Of a DNA stretch of 64,000 bases, positions 16,746-26,314 are shown in pieces. Both the position numbers and the translations under genes were made by a program. The notes under the pieces were generated by a model. The model had not been told where the DNA came from. It made no database searches and saw only the letters and a program-made list of their open reading frames with translations. The stretch covers positions 62,001 through 126,000 of the forward strand of contig NZ_JNAM01000011.1 in NCBI RefSeq assembly GCF_000759975.1. Reading direction: 5' to 3'. Each line of letters starts with the position of its first letter. The first letter of the stretch is position 1. Origin of the DNA: Prochlorococcus marinus str. MIT 9302 (GTDB lineage Bacteria > Cyanobacteriota > Cyanobacteriia > PCC-6307 > Cyanobiaceae).

Positions 16746-18547
16746 AATTTCTCAACTTTTCTATTATTCCAGTCAGATTTATAACCTCTATTAATTAAAA
16801 ATTCCGAATACTTATTCAAATCACTTTTATTAATTCGCCATAAATTATAAATCCCATATTCGCCCAATTTTTGATGATTAATGTTTGACCAATGCTTTTG
16901 AAGCGAGGAGTTTTCATCTATCACGACCAATAAAGATTTGTATTCATAATCAGGTTGGTCCTCATGATTCTCTCTCCTATCAGTATTTAGCCTATCTGAA
17001 AGATTAATTAATCCTTCTTTAGTATTAGGTTCATAAAAAACTATTTGTCTCGAATAATAATGTAAAGATGGTTTTCTTATACCAATCATTGCTAGAGTTT
17101 CTCTCCCCTCACGCACACCTAAAATTAATTTTGAGATATTCCTCAAAGGTAATTGCCTAGAAGTATCTGCTAATTTTCTAATTGGCGTCATTAAAAAAGG
17201 TTGCCCTATTAAAAGTAAAATTTGAAGATAAAGAAATATATTTTTGGAATTTAAAGAAAATAAAATTATTGCAAGAAGTGTAAATGAAGAGAAAAACAAT
17301 TTAGCTTTGAATATTATCCCAGAGCTTATTAATTCAGATACGAGATTAGGCATTTCAGGATCATTTATTGAACTTAACCAAATATTTGAGAAAAAGAATG
17401 CTATTGAGACTCCAAACAAAATTAAAATATTAAAAATCCATAAAAATAAAAAACTTTTATTTGAATTTTTTAAGTTTATAAAGCTATTACTAATTAAGAT
17501 TGCCGCTGCAGGAATTGCTGGCAACCAATAGCTTGGTAATTTTGTAGCAGAAATACTAAAGAAGATTAAAACTGATGTTAACCAACAAAGAGAATATGTA
17601 TAAAGGGTTTCAGTGACATTGCAACTTTCTTTTGAACTTTTCAAAAAATCCTTAAAGGCTTTAAATATTCCATAATACAAAAAAGGGGTGAATGGTAATG
17701 ACGCCAATATCATTATGTAGAGAAAAAACCAGAATGGTTCTGCATGATTATTTACAACTGAGGTAAATCTTTGAAAATTATGATATCCAAAAAAATTGTC
17801 CCAAAAAGGCTTTCCCTCTTTCATGAGTTCTAAAATGTACCATGGAAGACTTATTAGTATTGTTATTAAAAAACCTTTCTTAGGGTTTATCTTGTACAGC
17901 AACGTTTTCCCATCCTTCTGACTAAATAAGAAAGATGTAATAGTCAATGTTGCCAAAACAAATGCAACAGGTCCTTTAGTTAAAATTGCAAACCCTAAAA
18001 ATACCCACGCTGAAATGCATTGATCATTATTTTCGGATGCCATTCTTCTCCAAAACAACAAAAGGCTAATCCCTAAGGTTCCAGTTAAAAGAGCATCACT
18101 GACTGCAGTTCTACTCCAAATGATTATTAATGGAGACAGAGCAAAGCCTAATGATGCAACTATTGGAGTGAGGAATTGCTTATCACCCTTCTGTGGCCAA
18201 CAAAACAAGGTATCTCCAATCATCAACATTAAAAATAATGATCCTAAAGCTGAAGGGAGTCTTGCTGAGAGTGTTCCGAAACTATCCCAAATCTCGTTTT
18301 TTGGTAATGAGTAAAAAAAACCCATTAGCCAATATATTAGTGGAGGCTTATCAAAACGGAAGATTCCATTGACTTTTGGAGTTAACCAATCACCAGATTC
18401 ACTCATTGCGCGTGCAGCAGAAGCAAATAAAGGGGGAGTTTCATCCACAAGTCCTGTAGTGCCTAAACCTAAGATAAATATAATAATCCCACAAATTAAT
18501 ACTATCAATAAGGTTATGAGCCTTTTTTTTGAGTTGAGAAGAATCAT
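16742..18547 (-). CDS. ArnT-like / PMT-family membrane glycosyltransferase
   Basis: A 601-residue polytopic protein of the GT83/PMT-2 (ArnT-like) family, which transfers sugars from polyprenyl-phosphate donors in the periplasm. The N-terminal acidic motif is seen in LGTTGLVDETPPLFASAARAMSESGDWLTP, followed by FRFDKPPLIYW, the family hallmark; about ten hydrophobic helices follow and a soluble C-terminal domain starts near residue 445. The acceptor is unknown; lipid or glycoprotein modification is likely. It ends overlapping the RHH gene and may form an operon with the GT4 gene 19 nt upstream. Confidence 0.9.
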   Translation of the reverse strand: MILLNSKKRLITLLIVLICGIIIFILGLGTTGLVDETPPLFASAARAMSESGDWLTPKVNGIFRFDKPPLIYWLMGFFYSLPKNEIWDSFGTLSARLPSALGSLFLMLMIGDTLFCWPQKGDKQFLTPIVASLGFALSPLIIIWSRTAVSDALLTGTLGISLLLFWRRMASENNDQCISAWVFLGFAILTKGPVAFVLATLTITSFLFSQKDGKTLLYKINPKKGFLITILISLPWYILELMKEGKPFWDNFFGYHNFQRFTSVVNNHAEPFWFFLYIMILASLPFTPFLYYGIFKAFKDFLKSSKESCNVTETLYTYSLCWLTSVLIFFSISATKLPSYWLPAIPAAAILISNSFINLKNSNKSFLFLWIFNILILFGVSIAFFFSNIWLSSINDPEMPNLVSELISSGIIFKAKLFFSSFTLLAIILFSLNSKNIFLYLQILLLIGQPFLMTPIRKLADTSRQLPLRNISKLILGVREGRETLAMIGIRKPSLHYYSRQIVFYEPNTKEGLINLSDRLNTDRRENHEDQPDYEYKSLLVVIDENSSLQKHWSNINHQKLGEYGIYNLWRINKSDLNKYSEFLINRGYKSDWNNRKVEKF

Positions 18548-18566
18548 TTAATATTATTTATATTAT

Positions 18567-19643
18567 TTATTTATATTCGTGTATTACCTTATTAAGCCAG
18601 TTCACAACCTTGTTAGCAAATATATCTGTTGAGGCATTTTTTTCTACCCATTCTCTACATTTCTTACGCTTTATTTTTTCAATAATCTCGACATAGGAAA
18701 GCATATTTTTTTTATCATCAGGAACAGAAAGATACCCTGTTTGCCCATGCTGAATAATTTCACTAGGTCCTCCCCTTTTATAAGCTATGACTGGCACCCC
18801 ACAAGCTAAAGCTTCAACAACAACGTTCCCATATGCCTCATTCCATTTCGGAGTATTTAGCAAAACCCTGCATTTACCAAGTTCTTTTTGTAATTCATTG
18901 GTTGATACAAAACCCATCCAATCTATAGTTCCTTGAGGAAAAGATTGCTCTATCTTTGACGCATAGGTCTTATCTTCTGTAACTCCCCAAACTTTTAGTT
19001 TTTCACCAAGTTCATTTGCAACATAAACAGCATCCTCTAAACCTTTCTCAGGCGCAACTCTCCCGACCCACGCCAAGGGTCCATTCGCTGAATCTTGAAA
19101 AGTATAGTTATCCAATTTAAAACCATTCCCAATAATTGTTGGTTTTTTAATAAATGGATAATCATTAGCTTGTATTTTTGAATGAAAAGCAAAATTATGT
19201 GGACGTTTAGCATATACTTTTGAGATCAGATTACTTATTACCGAACTTTCAGAGCCCATACTAATTATGTGTGCTATAGGCATCTCTGCATTTAGAGTCA
19301 TCCAAATAGGCAGCCAATCATAAGACATGTTCAATAATATATCTGCTTTTTTTGCGATTTCTAATCCTTTTTCGAGCATTCCTGCTAGAAGTGAATTTTC
19401 TGGGATACTTACAGGAGAATTATAATTTTGATGCTGCCAACTAATTTGATCTTTACCATCTACAAAATATAATTTTGCTTTTTCATTAATTTCATTTAAT
19501 TTAGAATTTTTAGGCGCTATAACATCTACAGAATGACCTAAAGAAAGCAATCCTGATACTAAAGAATTTAAAGTCAATTCAACTCCTCCACCTTTTCCAC
19601 TTCCTATGAAACCTATTGGGGTACTAATCAAAACTATTCTCAT
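18567..19643 (-). CDS. GT4-family glycosyltransferase
   Basis: A 358-residue GT-B fold glycosyltransferase. The glycine-rich N-terminal loop is STPIGFIGSGKGGGVELTLNSL, and the C-terminal nucleotide-sugar site is EAYGNVVVEALACGVPVIAYKRGGPSEII, where the ExxxxxxE pattern of GT4 enzymes is seen. A retaining enzyme using an NDP-sugar at the cytoplasmic membrane is expected. Acceptor and sugar are unknown. It sits upstream of the ArnT-like gene and downstream of the EamA transporter, all on the minus strand. Confidence 0.9.
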   Translation of the reverse strand: MRIVLISTPIGFIGSGKGGGVELTLNSLVSGLLSLGHSVDVIAPKNSKLNEINEKAKLYFVDGKDQISWQHQNYNSPVSIPENSLLAGMLEKGLEIAKKADILLNMSYDWLPIWMTLNAEMPIAHIISMGSESSVISNLISKVYAKRPHNFAFHSKIQANDYPFIKKPTIIGNGFKLDNYTFQDSANGPLAWVGRVAPEKGLEDAVYVANELGEKLKVWGVTEDKTYASKIEQSFPQGTIDWMGFVSTNELQKELGKCRVLLNTPKWNEAYGNVVVEALACGVPVIAYKRGGPSEIIQHGQTGYLSVPDDKKNMLSYVEIIEKIKRKKCREWVEKNASTDIFANKVVNWLNKVIHEYK

Positions 19644-19671
19644 TATTAGACTTTTTACACCAAGAACCTAA

Positions 19672-20613
19672 TTAAATAGTAGTGTCTGTAAATTTTTTTT
19701 CCCATAAATTCCTTCTCTGGCTAACAAAAAATACCGAGAAAAGCACAAAAACCACTCCTATCCACTGAACAATAGTAAGTCTTTCATCTAACCAAACACC
19801 TCCACTAAGAAGAGCAAATACAGGAGTTAAAAATGCTAGAGTACTAAATCCAGTTATCTCTTTATTATTAGCAAAGTAGAAAAACAATCCATACGCTATT
19901 GCTCCTCCGAAAATACTTGCAAATGACATTAGCCCCCAATCAAATATTGACCAATTTGGGATTACTTGAAAATTTGATTGAAAGCAATGCCTAATAATTA
20001 AGGGCAAACTCCCTAAAACCATATGCCATCCTGTAACTGCAACTGGATCGCTTTTAGTACAGGTGAATCTTATTAAAATTGTTCCTAACGCCATAGCTAG
20101 CGAAGCTGCAAGCATCCAGAGCTCTCCAAAGTTAAAAGCCACATCAGTCATGGTCTTATTAGACATTAACCACCAATTCCCTAGAAATTCTTCAGGAACT
20201 CCTAAAAATATTATTCCTCCCAAGCCAAAAAGTAAGCCTAACCAACCTATAGGATTAATTAAATTTCCAAAAATCACCCTTGCTAAAATAGCTACTAAAA
20301 GGGGCTGAGAATCAATCAAAACAGAACCTAAACCTGCTCCAGTTTTTTCAATGCCATAAGTTAAAAACAATTGAAAAAAAGTGGCATCGACAATTGTAAA
20401 AACAAAAAACCACTTCAAATCACATCTATAAATTTTCAGATCTCTTTTTAACAAATATGTTGTAATTAGAACAAGAATTCCTGCAGGAAGTAATCTTAAA
20501 GAAGCTACAAACTCAGGCCCAGCACTAGATACTAAGGGAGTCATAGCTGCCATTGAAGTTCCCCAAAGTGCAAAAGGGAGTATCATTAAAAACCAATTTA
20601 GGATTGAATTCAT
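19672..20613 (-). CDS. EamA / DMT-superfamily transporter
   Basis: A 313-residue membrane protein with ten predicted helices in two EamA repeats. Typical pieces are LPFALWGTSMAAMTPLV at the N-terminus, DATFFQLFLTYGIEKTGAGLGSVLIDSQPLLVAIL in the first repeat and AIAYGLFFYFANNKEITGFSTLAFLTPVFALLSGGVWLDERL in the second. Substrate is not predictable (amino acids, metabolites or other small solutes). Divergent from sppA with a 52-nt spacer. Confidence 0.9.
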   Translation of the reverse strand: MNSILNWFLMILPFALWGTSMAAMTPLVSSAGPEFVASLRLLPAGILVLITTYLLKRDLKIYRCDLKWFFVFTIVDATFFQLFLTYGIEKTGAGLGSVLIDSQPLLVAILARVIFGNLINPIGWLGLLFGLGGIIFLGVPEEFLGNWWLMSNKTMTDVAFNFGELWMLAASLAMALGTILIRFTCTKSDPVAVTGWHMVLGSLPLIIRHCFQSNFQVIPNWSIFDWGLMSFASIFGGAIAYGLFFYFANNKEITGFSTLAFLTPVFALLSGGVWLDERLTIVQWIGVVFVLFSVFFVSQRRNLWEKKFTDTTI

Positions 20614-20665
20614 TAGGTCTGCTGATAGTCTTTTTAAAGTAGTTTTATGTATTTACCTTAAAAGA

Positions 20666-21475
20666 ATGATTTGGCCTTTTAGACGAAAGTCAAAAAAAAG
20701 AATGGCTCGTATTGTAATTGATGAGCCTATTACTAGTTCAACAAGAGTTTCTGTCCTTAAAGCTCTTAAACAAATTGAGGATAGAGAATTTCCTGCTTTA
20801 ATCGTGAGAATTGATTCGCCAGGGGGTACTGTTGGAGATAGCCAAGAAATATACTCTGCTATTAAAAGACTAAAAGATAAAGGTTGTAAAGTCATCGCTA
20901 GTTTTGGGAACATATCAGCATCTGGAGGTGTTTACATTGGTGTTGCATCTGACAAAATTGTTGCTAACCCAGGCACAATTACAGGATCTATTGGTGTGAT
21001 TATAAGAGGCAATAATTTATCTGAATTATTAGATAAAGTTGGCATAAAATTCGAGACTGTTAAAAGCGGTGTATTTAAAGATATACTTTCTCCAGATAAA
21101 CCTTTAAGTGAGGAAGGGAGAAGACTGCTTCAAGGTCTTATAGATGAAAGCTACAAACAATTTACTGAGGCTGTTGCTGAAGGAAGAAATTTACCTGTTG
21201 AAGAAGTAAGAAAATTTGCCGATGGAAGAATTTTTACTGGAACCCAAGCAAAAGAATTAGGACTTGTTGATGAAGTTGGAGATGAATTTGTTGCGAGGGA
21301 GCTTGCTGCAAAAATGGTCAATATTGATCCTAAAATTGAGCCTTTAACATTTGGCAAGAAAAAAAAGAAGATATTAGGACTAATTCCTGGGAGTAAAGTT
21401 ATTGAAAGAGTTATCAATAATATTTTATTTGAGATTGATTCATCTAATAAAATACTTTGGTTGTATAAGCCCTAA
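20666..21475 (+). CDS. sppA: Signal peptide peptidase SppA (short form)
   Basis: A 269-residue serine protease of the S49 family that degrades remnant signal peptides. It lacks the long N-terminal repeat of E. coli SppA67 and resembles the short SppA36 type. The catalytic Ser-Lys pair is visible as S86 in GNISASGGVY and K138 in SGVFKDILSP; the 52-residue separation matches the Bacillus SppA pair. There is no strong membrane anchor at the N-terminus (MIWPFRRKSKKR is only a basic start), so it may be soluble or peripherally attached. The aroH gene follows 19 nt downstream. Confidence 0.93.
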   Translation: MIWPFRRKSKKRMARIVIDEPITSSTRVSVLKALKQIEDREFPALIVRIDSPGGTVGDSQEIYSAIKRLKDKGCKVIASFGNISASGGVYIGVASDKIVANPGTITGSIGVIIRGNNLSELLDKVGIKFETVKSGVFKDILSPDKPLSEEGRRLLQGLIDESYKQFTEAVAEGRNLPVEEVRKFADGRIFTGTQAKELGLVDEVGDEFVARELAAKMVNIDPKIEPLTFGKKKKKILGLIPGSKVIERVINNILFEIDSSNKILWLYKP

Positions 21476-21494
21476 ATTAAATAGGTATGAAAAA

Positions 21495-21866
21495 ATGAAA
21501 GATGATTATAAAATTAAATTTATTCGAGGAGCTACAACAGCATCTGGGAATTCTGTAGAGGAAATAGAAGATGCAGTAGTGGAGTTAATAGATGAATTGA
21601 TTTCACGCAATAGTCTGATTAAGTCGAACTTATTGTCTATTACATTCACCGCAACAAAAGATTTGGATGCATGTTTCCCTGCTTCAATTGCGAGGAAATG
21701 TAATGGACTCGATTCAGTAGCATTTTTAGACTGCCAACAAATGTATGTATCAAATGATATAAATTTTTGTATAAGAATAATGGCTCAAGTTTTATTGCCG
21801 CCAAATAATCCCGTAAAACATCCTTATTTAAGAGGTGCTTCAAAATTAAGGACAGATAGATGTTAA
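21495..21866 (+). CDS. aroH: Chorismate mutase (AroH class)
   Basis: A 123-residue chorismate mutase of the trimeric AroH type, converting chorismate to prephenate for Phe and Tyr synthesis. KFIRGATTASGN holds the active-site Arg near the N-terminus; ATKDLDACFPASIARKCNG and a C-terminal Arg cluster are the other family blocks. I chose ATG at 21495 because a start further upstream (21402) would overlap sppA by 74 nt and add a 31-residue tail with no family likeness. It may be co-transcribed with sppA. Confidence 0.92.
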   Translation: MKDDYKIKFIRGATTASGNSVEEIEDAVVELIDELISRNSLIKSNLLSITFTATKDLDACFPASIARKCNGLDSVAFLDCQQMYVSNDINFCIRIMAQVLLPPNNPVKHPYLRGASKLRTDRC

Positions 21867-21933
21867 TCTTATTAAAACAATTTTCCTAATTTAAATTGTA
21901 AAGCCTTAATTAAGCCTAAAAAAATTTCCCTCA

Positions 21934-22515
21934 ATGTTAAAAAACACAAAGAAGTTTGCTTTAAATTTTAAAATTTTAAAATTTTTTCTTATCCCTTCAA
22001 TTTTAGTTTCAACTACATTCTTAAATAACATACAAAATGCTAAAGCAGGGTTGGAATTCCAATGGGACCAAAACTCTGGTTTTAGAAGATTAAAATGGTT
22101 TCAAAAAGAAAATAAAAACAAATTTAGAAACACTATTTATTTTTTCTTTAGGCCTTCCGATAGAAATAATGAACTCATAAAAATTAATTTAGCCATCCCA
22201 AAAACATTTAAATCGACTCTGAAAAAAGAAAAAATCAGTCTTTGCAAGGTAAGAATAGGTGGTTTTGAAGATAGAACTAAATGTCTTAAAGATATTCCTG
22301 CTGATATTGAAATTAATACTGAAGAATCATCCTTACGTTCAATAACCTTTTACCCTTATAGCCCAATTCCTTCCAATAAAGATAGTTATGCAATTGTCTT
22401 CAAAAAAATATTCAATCCTAAGAGATCAGGGCTTTATCAATTCCATTCATATGGACAACCTAAAGGAAAAACGGTATCAAGTTATTTAGGAAGCTGGACT
22501 ATAAGGATCGATTAA
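21934..22515 (+). CDS. DUF2808-like secreted protein
   Basis: A 193-residue protein with a signal peptide (basic N-terminus, hydrophobic FLIPSILVSTTF, cleavage near NAKA at 34-37). The mature part (EFQWDQNSGFRRLKWFQ, FFFRPSDRN, ITFYPYSPIPSNKDSY, SGLYQFHSYGQPKG) matches the DUF2808 cyanobacterial family of exported proteins with a compact beta domain. Function unknown. It precedes the rpmH-rnpA cluster on the same strand. Confidence 0.8.
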   Translation: MLKNTKKFALNFKILKFFLIPSILVSTTFLNNIQNAKAGLEFQWDQNSGFRRLKWFQKENKNKFRNTIYFFFRPSDRNNELIKINLAIPKTFKSTLKKEKISLCKVRIGGFEDRTKCLKDIPADIEINTEESSLRSITFYPYSPIPSNKDSYAIVFKKIFNPKRSGLYQFHSYGQPKGKTVSSYLGSWTIRID

Positions 22516-22545
22516 ATGATAAATTAATTATGAATAATAAAAAAA

Positions 22546-22683
22546 ATGACTAAAAGAACTTTTGGCGGAACTTCAAGAAAAAGAAAACGTGTATCTGGTT
22601 TTAGAGTAAGAATGCGTTCTCATACTGGTAGAAGAGTTATTAAAAGTAGAAGACAAAAAGGTAGAGAAAAAATAGCCGTCTAA
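22546..22683 (+). CDS. rpmH: Ribosomal protein L34
   Basis: Forty-five codons starting ATG ACT AAA AGA ACT; too short for many ORF lists. [15 protein letters not shown]...[23 protein letters not shown] is diagnostic of L34 with its Arg/Lys-rich tail. It precedes rnpA by 12 nt, the classic bacterial rpmH-rnpA pair. Confidence 0.98.
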   Translation: MTKRTFGGTSRKRKRVSGFRVRMRSHTGRRVIKSRRQKGREKIAV

Positions 22684-22695
22684 ATTTAAATTCAA

Positions 22696-23082
22696 ATGGC
22701 CTTACCTAAGAATATGCGTTTAAAAGGTCATAGGACTTTTAATTATATTCATAAAAATTCCATAAAATATCATGGGAAATTAATGACCTTTAAAGTGGCA
22801 AGATCAAATCCAGAAATCATCTTGTCCCATAAAAGTAGATATACCTCAAACAATTTGAGGGTAGCAATAGCCATTAGTAAAAAAGTTTCTAAGAAAGCTG
22901 TCGATAGAAATAAGATAAGGAGAATACTGCAAGAGTGGTTATTAACAAATATCCAGAAAATTAACAGCCACAAACCTTATTGGTTACTTGTTAACCTTAA
23001 AATCGGGGATTTCTACAATGATAAAAATAAACTTTTGGAGGAATTTCAAAACTTAATGTTCAAATCTCAACTAATCAAATGA
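22696..23082 (+). CDS. rnpA: Ribonuclease P protein component
   Basis: A 128-residue basic protein that binds the RNase P RNA to mature tRNA 5' ends. The KKAVDRNKIRRILQEWL region (about 63-79) is the RNR motif that contacts RNA and metal. MALPKNMRLKGHRTFNYIHKN is the usual N-terminus. It lies in rpmH-rnpA-PH domain-yidC order and overlaps the next gene by 4 nt (ATGA), so translation is probably coupled. Confidence 0.96.
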   Translation: MALPKNMRLKGHRTFNYIHKNSIKYHGKLMTFKVARSNPEIILSHKSRYTSNNLRVAIAISKKVSKKAVDRNKIRRILQEWLLTNIQKINSHKPYWLLVNLKIGDFYNDKNKLLEEFQNLMFKSQLIK

Positions 23083-23492
23083 TTAACATGAATGAAGAAA
23101 CCTTTTACGAAGGAGGTCCTGCAAAAAGTGATTTAATAATAAATCTACTAGCAGGTATAACTCTTCTTGGTTTGCCATTTACCTTTGCCGCAATTGTGAG
23201 GGCATTGTGGTTGAGATATAAAATTACAAATAGAAGAATTTCAATTGACGGTGGATGGTTTGGTAAAAACAAAACACAAGTTTCATTAAGTAATATTGAA
23301 GAAATAAGATCTATCCCAAGGGGGTTCGGTTCATATGGTGATATGGTTCTTATTCTTAATGACGGATCAAAGGTTGAAATGAAATCATTACCTCTATTCA
23401 GAGAAAAGCAAAAATTTATAGAGGAAAATATGAATAAAAGAACACAAATCCCAAATCTCAACGAAGTAGAAGGATTTGCTACTAAATCATAA
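23079..23492 (+). CDS. PH-domain (bPH2-like) membrane protein
   Basis: A 137-residue protein with two hydrophobic segments (about 21-45: NLLAGITLLGLPFTFAAIVRALW) followed by KITNRRISIDGGWFGKNKTQVSLSNIEEIRSIPRGFGSYGDMVLILNDGS, the bacterial PH-like domain. Found between rnpA and yidC in many cyanobacteria. Role unknown; a membrane-associated role linked to YidC insertion is possible from position only. Confidence 0.82.
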   Translation: MINMNEETFYEGGPAKSDLIINLLAGITLLGLPFTFAAIVRALWLRYKITNRRISIDGGWFGKNKTQVSLSNIEEIRSIPRGFGSYGDMVLILNDGSKVEMKSLPLFREKQKFIEENMNKRTQIPNLNEVEGFATKS

Positions 23493-23564
23493 ATAAATTA
23501 ATTACAAAAACCTTTTTTTCCTGTAAAATGAAATGTCTATTAAAATTACACTCTCTTTAATATC

Positions 23565-24707
23565 GTGATAGGGTTCATTTCTGAAAAACTACTTATCCCG
23601 ATTCTAGATTTTTTCTACGGCTTAGTTCCTAGTTATGGTTTAGCGATTGTTGCATTAACAGTTGTAATCAGGATTGCACTTTTCCCTTTAAGCGCAGGGT
23701 CCATTAGAAGCGCAAGACGGATGAAGATTGCACAACCAGTAATGCAAAAAAAGCAAGCAGAAATAAAATCTAAGTTCTCAGGTGATCCAAAGAAACAGCA
23801 AGAAGAATTAGGAAAACTAATGAATGAGTTTGGGAGTCCTCTTGCAGGTTGTCTTCCACTGATAGTTCAAATGCCTGTTCTATTTGCATTGTTTGCGACC
23901 CTTAGAGGCTCACCATTTGCTGACGTTCCTTACAACATAAATCTTAAAGTAGTTCCTCAAGATCAAATTGCTGCTATTGATCCAAAACCTTATAAATCAC
24001 CAAGACACTCTATTTTTATTACAGAAAAATCACATTTTCCAGTAATAGCTACTATTCCAAATGGAACGAAATTAGGAACAGAAGAATCAATAAAAATAAA
24101 TTTGCAAACAACTAACGGTAATAGCTACTCAGAAGTTTTATCTAAATATGATAATGGATCAAAATTTCTCCCTACTTGGAAGGTATCAAAAGGATCAGAA
24201 AATCTAAAAGTTTCTCAAGATGGTACAGTAACTGCAATTAAACCAGGTGATGCAACAATTGAAGCAAAAATCCCAGGCCTAGCGGCAAAAAGTGGTTTTC
24301 TTTTTATTAAAGCTCTTGGTCAAGTTGGTTTTTATGTCGATGGTGCTATTAATTGGGATATTGCTACTCTAGTTGGTGCCTTTGGATTAACTCTTCTTCT
24401 TTCGCAAGTTTTATCTGGTCAGGGGATGCCTGCGAATCCACAGCAATCAACAGCTAACAAAATTACACCAGTCATGATTACTGGGATGTTTCTGTTTTTC
24501 CCACTACCAGCAGGAGTATTACTATATATGGTTGTTGCCAATATATTTCAAGCATTTCAGACCTTTCTACTTAATAAAGAAGCTCTCCCTGAGAATCTAC
24601 AGAAAATTTTGGATCAACAATTATTGGCAAAAGATGAAGTAATAACAACAACTGCTTCAACTATCTCAGAGAAAAGACTGCCTTTTGAACCTAACAATAA
24701 AAAATAG
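23565..24707 (+). CDS. yidC: Membrane protein insertase YidC
   Basis: A 380-residue Oxa1/YidC/Alb3 insertase that places proteins, including thylakoid ones, into membranes. N-terminal helix [25 protein letters not shown] contains the hydrophilic-groove Arg, then the cytoplasmic hairpin [48 protein letters not shown] is a core helix. A roughly 100-residue periplasmic insert separates the first core helices from the C-terminal pair ([30 protein letters not shown]). Start is GTG. It is followed 15 nt later by the AAA ATPase gene. Confidence 0.97.
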   Translation: MIGFISEKLLIPILDFFYGLVPSYGLAIVALTVVIRIALFPLSAGSIRSARRMKIAQPVMQKKQAEIKSKFSGDPKKQQEELGKLMNEFGSPLAGCLPLIVQMPVLFALFATLRGSPFADVPYNINLKVVPQDQIAAIDPKPYKSPRHSIFITEKSHFPVIATIPNGTKLGTEESIKINLQTTNGNSYSEVLSKYDNGSKFLPTWKVSKGSENLKVSQDGTVTAIKPGDATIEAKIPGLAAKSGFLFIKALGQVGFYVDGAINWDIATLVGAFGLTLLLSQVLSGQGMPANPQQSTANKITPVMITGMFLFFPLPAGVLLYMVVANIFQAFQTFLLNKEALPENLQKILDQQLLAKDEVITTTASTISEKRLPFEPNNKK

Positions 24708-24722
24708 TCTAAATCTTAAGTA

Positions 24723-26189
24723 ATGAATTCTTGGTGTAGAAATTTAGAATTACTTATAAAGTCAAGAACCTCATTAATTTGGATAAGAACTAAAGAAGAG
24801 GAAAGATTAGAAAAGCTAATTAATTTTTCTTGTGAAAGATTAAATATTAAAAGATTCGTTTGCTGGGATTGTGTTAGCGGTATTAAAGGATTAATAAATG
24901 AAGAAGGCAAATTTTCTAATAATCCTTTAGGAGTGCTTAATTGGCTTAAGGAACAAAGTTCTGAAGTTTCAACGGTTTTATTAGTAAAAGATTTTCATAA
25001 ATTTTATGATGATCCATCTATTAATAGAACTATTAAAGAACTATCTTCAGCTCTTAAGCAAACCAGTCATAATTTAATAATTAGTTCTCATCTATTTCCA
25101 TCATCAGAAGAGCTAGATGAATTAATGACAATAATAAACTTACCTTTACCTGATCAAAAAGAATTGAAAAATCTAATAAAAAAAATTGCTATTAATACCA
25201 ATTCAAATCTTGATGAAAAAGGTCTCAATGAACTTTCTATAGCTTCAAGTGGATTAACAGAAATAAAAGTAAAGCAAGTTACTGCAAAAGCTCTTGCTCA
25301 AAGAGGAAAAATAAGTAAAGAAGATATCAAAGATATTCTGGAAGAGAAAAAACAAGTTATAGCTAGAAGTGAAATTTTAGAATTTTTTGAAGCCAAATCA
25401 AGTCAAGATGATATTGGAGGTTTAAATGTTTTAAAAATTTGGCTTAATCAAAGATATAGGGCCTTTTCTAAAGAGGCTAGAGACTATGGACTACCTATTC
25501 CAAAAGGAGTCTTACTGGTAGGAGCGCAAGGAACAGGCAAATCACTTACTGCAAAATCAATTTCCAAAAGTTGGTCGATGCCACTTCTCAGGTTAGATGT
25601 GGGAAGACTATTTTCTAGCCTTGTTGGTTCAAGCGAGGCAAGAACGAGAGAAACGATATCGAGAGCTGAAGCCATGTCGCCTTGTATCCTTTGGATCGAT
25701 GAAATAGATAAAGGCTTTGGTGGGGATGCAAGAAGTGATGGAGGGACAAGTCAAAGGGTTTTAGCAAGTTTGCTAACTTGGATGGCTGAAAAAGAATCTG
25801 CCGTATTTGTAATTGCCACCGCTAATGCTATAGATAAGCTTCCTGCTGAATTATTAAGGAAAGGGAGGTTTGATGAGATATTTTTTCTTGATTTACCAAA
25901 TCCAGAAGAAAGATTAAGCATTCTTGATTTGCATTTAAAAAAAAGAAGGCCAAGTTACAGTTTTCCTCTCTCAACAATTATTGACAGAACAGAAGGATAC
26001 TCAGGCGCAGAACTTGAACAAGCAGTGATAGAGGGGATGCACATTTCATTCTCTGAAAATAGAGAACTTATGGAGAAAGATTTAATAAAGGCTGTCTCTG
26101 AATTAGTTCCCTTATCCAGAACAGCTAAAGAGCAAATTGATTTGCTAAAAAAATGGTCATCTACAGGGCGGGCTCGCTCCGCCTCTTAA
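24723..26189 (+). CDS. ycf46: Ycf46-family AAA ATPase
   Basis: A 488-residue AAA+ ATPase. The N-terminal half (residues 1-230) is the family-specific domain (RTSLIWIRTKEEERLEKLI, then RFVCWDCVSG). Walker A GAQGTGKS is near 267-274, Walker B ILWIDEID near 322, the second region of homology ELLRKGRFDEIFF follows, and the C-terminal lid carries YSGAELEQAVIEG. Cyanobacterial and plastid Ycf46 proteins are of poorly known function; roles in inorganic carbon use have been reported for a Synechocystis member. The gene ends with a GC-rich hairpin inside its last codons. Confidence 0.92.
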   Translation: MNSWCRNLELLIKSRTSLIWIRTKEEERLEKLINFSCERLNIKRFVCWDCVSGIKGLINEEGKFSNNPLGVLNWLKEQSSEVSTVLLVKDFHKFYDDPSINRTIKELSSALKQTSHNLIISSHLFPSSEELDELMTIINLPLPDQKELKNLIKKIAINTNSNLDEKGLNELSIASSGLTEIKVKQVTAKALAQRGKISKEDIKDILEEKKQVIARSEILEFFEAKSSQDDIGGLNVLKIWLNQRYRAFSKEARDYGLPIPKGVLLVGAQGTGKSLTAKSISKSWSMPLLRLDVGRLFSSLVGSSEARTRETISRAEAMSPCILWIDEIDKGFGGDARSDGGTSQRVLASLLTWMAEKESAVFVIATANAIDKLPAELLRKGRFDEIFFLDLPNPEERLSILDLHLKKRRPSYSFPLSTIIDRTEGYSGAELEQAVIEGMHISFSENRELMEKDLIKAVSELVPLSRTAKEQIDLLKKWSSTGRARSAS

Positions 26190-26314
26190 ATAAATTTTTA
26201 TTGATTTAAAAAATAAAATAAGTTAGGAATCATTAATTTAGTTAATTTTTCATCAAAAATCCCAAATAATGAATTGAGATTAACTATCTTAATTAAGGTA
26301 TAAAAAAAAAAAGA

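Noticed and set aside
21402-21494. Longer N-terminus for chorismate mutase
   Set aside because: It would overlap sppA by 74 nt and add 31 residues without family likeness; ATG 21495 gives the standard AroH length.
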